Below, in pieces: positions 63,245-64,000 of a stretch of 64,000 nt of DNA. The notes under the pieces were generated by a model. The model did no database searches and had not been told where the DNA came from. It saw only the letters and a program-made list of their open reading frames with translations. Numbering within the stretch: position 1 is the first letter of the stretch; every line of letters begins with the position of its first letter. The stretch is from Hermodice carunculata (Eukaryota > Annelida > Polychaeta > Eunicida > Amphinomidae): positions 64,023,211 to 64,087,210 of the forward strand of contig OZ026613.1 in the NCBI GenBank assembly GCA_964020975.1, given 5' to 3'. Position numbers and translations under genes: made by a program.

Positions 63245-63490
63245 TTCCTGTAACGTATACTTCTTTTTACTTGGTGGTTGCCATGCCTCTTACTAAGGTA
63301 CTTTCCAAGTATACACTTTGTTTTACTCGATGGGTACCATAGCTCTCACTAAAGTACTTTCGAAATACGTACCCTTCTTTTTACTTGGTAGGTACCATGG
63401 CTCCCACTGAGGTACTTTCCAAGTACATACACTTATTTTACTTAGTGGGTACCAAGGCTCTCAGTGAGGTACTATTCTGTCACGTATGCT
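63245..63490. repeat. 57-bp tandem repeat, 4 copies
   Basis: 'ttttacttggtgggtacca'-type units begin near 63266, 63322, 63380 and 63437 and carry 'ctcactaaggtactttccaa' variants. Diverged array. Confidence 0.85.
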
Positions 63491-63619
63491 TCTTTGTGAA
63501 AAGTCCCTTGGTAATATGGTGGTTTTGCGGTAATGTGTTGGCCAGGTCTTTTCCGTAAACCCTACTTCCAGCATTATAAAGAGGAATCATTGTGGGATGA
63601 TTCTGTTTAGATGTCGGTA

Positions 63620-63775
63620 CAGTGGTTTCTGTCTTTAGAGACCACTGTTACCAAAAACCTGTCTTGAAAGACCACATTTTCAGGGTACTGTGCTCAGAAC
63701 CTTATGTGTTATTTATACCTCCTATAAGAAATCACATGTTTTGATAGACCATAATTTGGTCATCTATAGGCACTG
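63620..63775. mobile_element. TA-flanked MITE
   Basis: Left CAGTGGTTTCTGTCTTTAGA after TA; right reverse complement CAGTGCCTATAGATGACC before TA (63776-63777). Interior 'cttgaaagaccacattt' and 'acctcctataagaaatcaca' match the family. Confidence 0.7.
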
Positions 63776-63777
63776 TA

Positions 63778-64000
63778 TTAACTGAGGAGCATCCGCTAGT
63801 AAACATAATTAATGTGATATTTGGGTCTATGTTAATTTCATGTTGGAGTGATCCACAGTATGAAAAAAAAAAGTGAAAACAGAATGCAGTATCATCAAAT
63901 GCAGAACTGTAAAATCTCTTTATGTCTTAATGAAAGGTAAAGAAGGGTAAACAAAATTTCATGTTTAGGAACTTTTTGATAAAGAGTGCACAGAGTTTTT
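63778..64000. other. No gene seen
   Basis: Unique AT-rich DNA to the window end. Confidence 0.45.

Overview
The window reads as noncoding DNA from a large, AT-leaning animal genome, most likely a marine invertebrate such as a lancelet, hemichordate, mollusc or relative. The evidence is indirect: long GA, AT, AAAG and CCGT microsatellites, abundant tacatgta words, dispersed 'tgaccttgacctttgacc' and 'gatatctcaa' repeats, many small inverted-repeat transposons, and no bacterial-style gene packing. The species cannot be fixed from sequence alone. I see no conserved host gene, tRNA, rRNA or CRISPR array. Two short candidate host exons (25412-25495 + and 53858-53969 -) are offered at low confidence.

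Layout. 1-3.1 kb: nuclear-receptor-like word repeats, an AAAG microsatellite and a TA-flanked MITE. 5.6-8.4 kb: MITE, a tandem 610-bp repeat, and a hAT-type MITE. 10-18 kb: a cluster of TA-flanked (pogo/mariner-like) MITEs in otherwise unique DNA. 18.4-19.4 kb: a fragment holding a textbook minus-strand hammerhead ribozyme, the kind carried by Penelope-like retroelements. 22.8-23.3 kb: a 69-bp satellite. 25.8-28.9 kb: a repeat hub with an endonuclease (EEP) fragment of a retroelement, a 670-bp inverted-repeat element and further repeats. 30.5-31.8 kb: a decayed hAT transposon with recognisable transposase C-terminus, inverted repeats and a probable 8-bp target duplication. 34-42 kb: TTAA-flanked piggyBac-type MITEs with internal hairpins, alternating with unique DNA. 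43.4-44.8 kb: two more hammerhead-like motifs. 50.4-50.9 kb: a tandem duplication in which only one copy carries a long GA tract. 51.2 kb: a BED-like zinc-finger fragment. 52-57 kb: minisatellites. 58.8-59.0 kb: a second long GA tract. 60.3-63.8 kb: MITEs and tandem repeats.

The strongest material is mobile-element biology. At least eleven TTAA-flanked MITEs share terminal TTAACCCTTTCC-type ends or a related end, and most carry a strong central hairpin; one has a 44-bp stem with a 7-nt loop. About fifteen TA-flanked MITEs share CAGTGGTCCC-type ends. Three hammerhead-like motifs occur, one with every core base present. The long unique stretches (notably 19.4-22.8, 38.5-41.9 and 46.9-48.8 kb) would fit a large intron or a regulatory gene desert, with a few homeodomain- and POU-site-rich patches as candidate enhancers.
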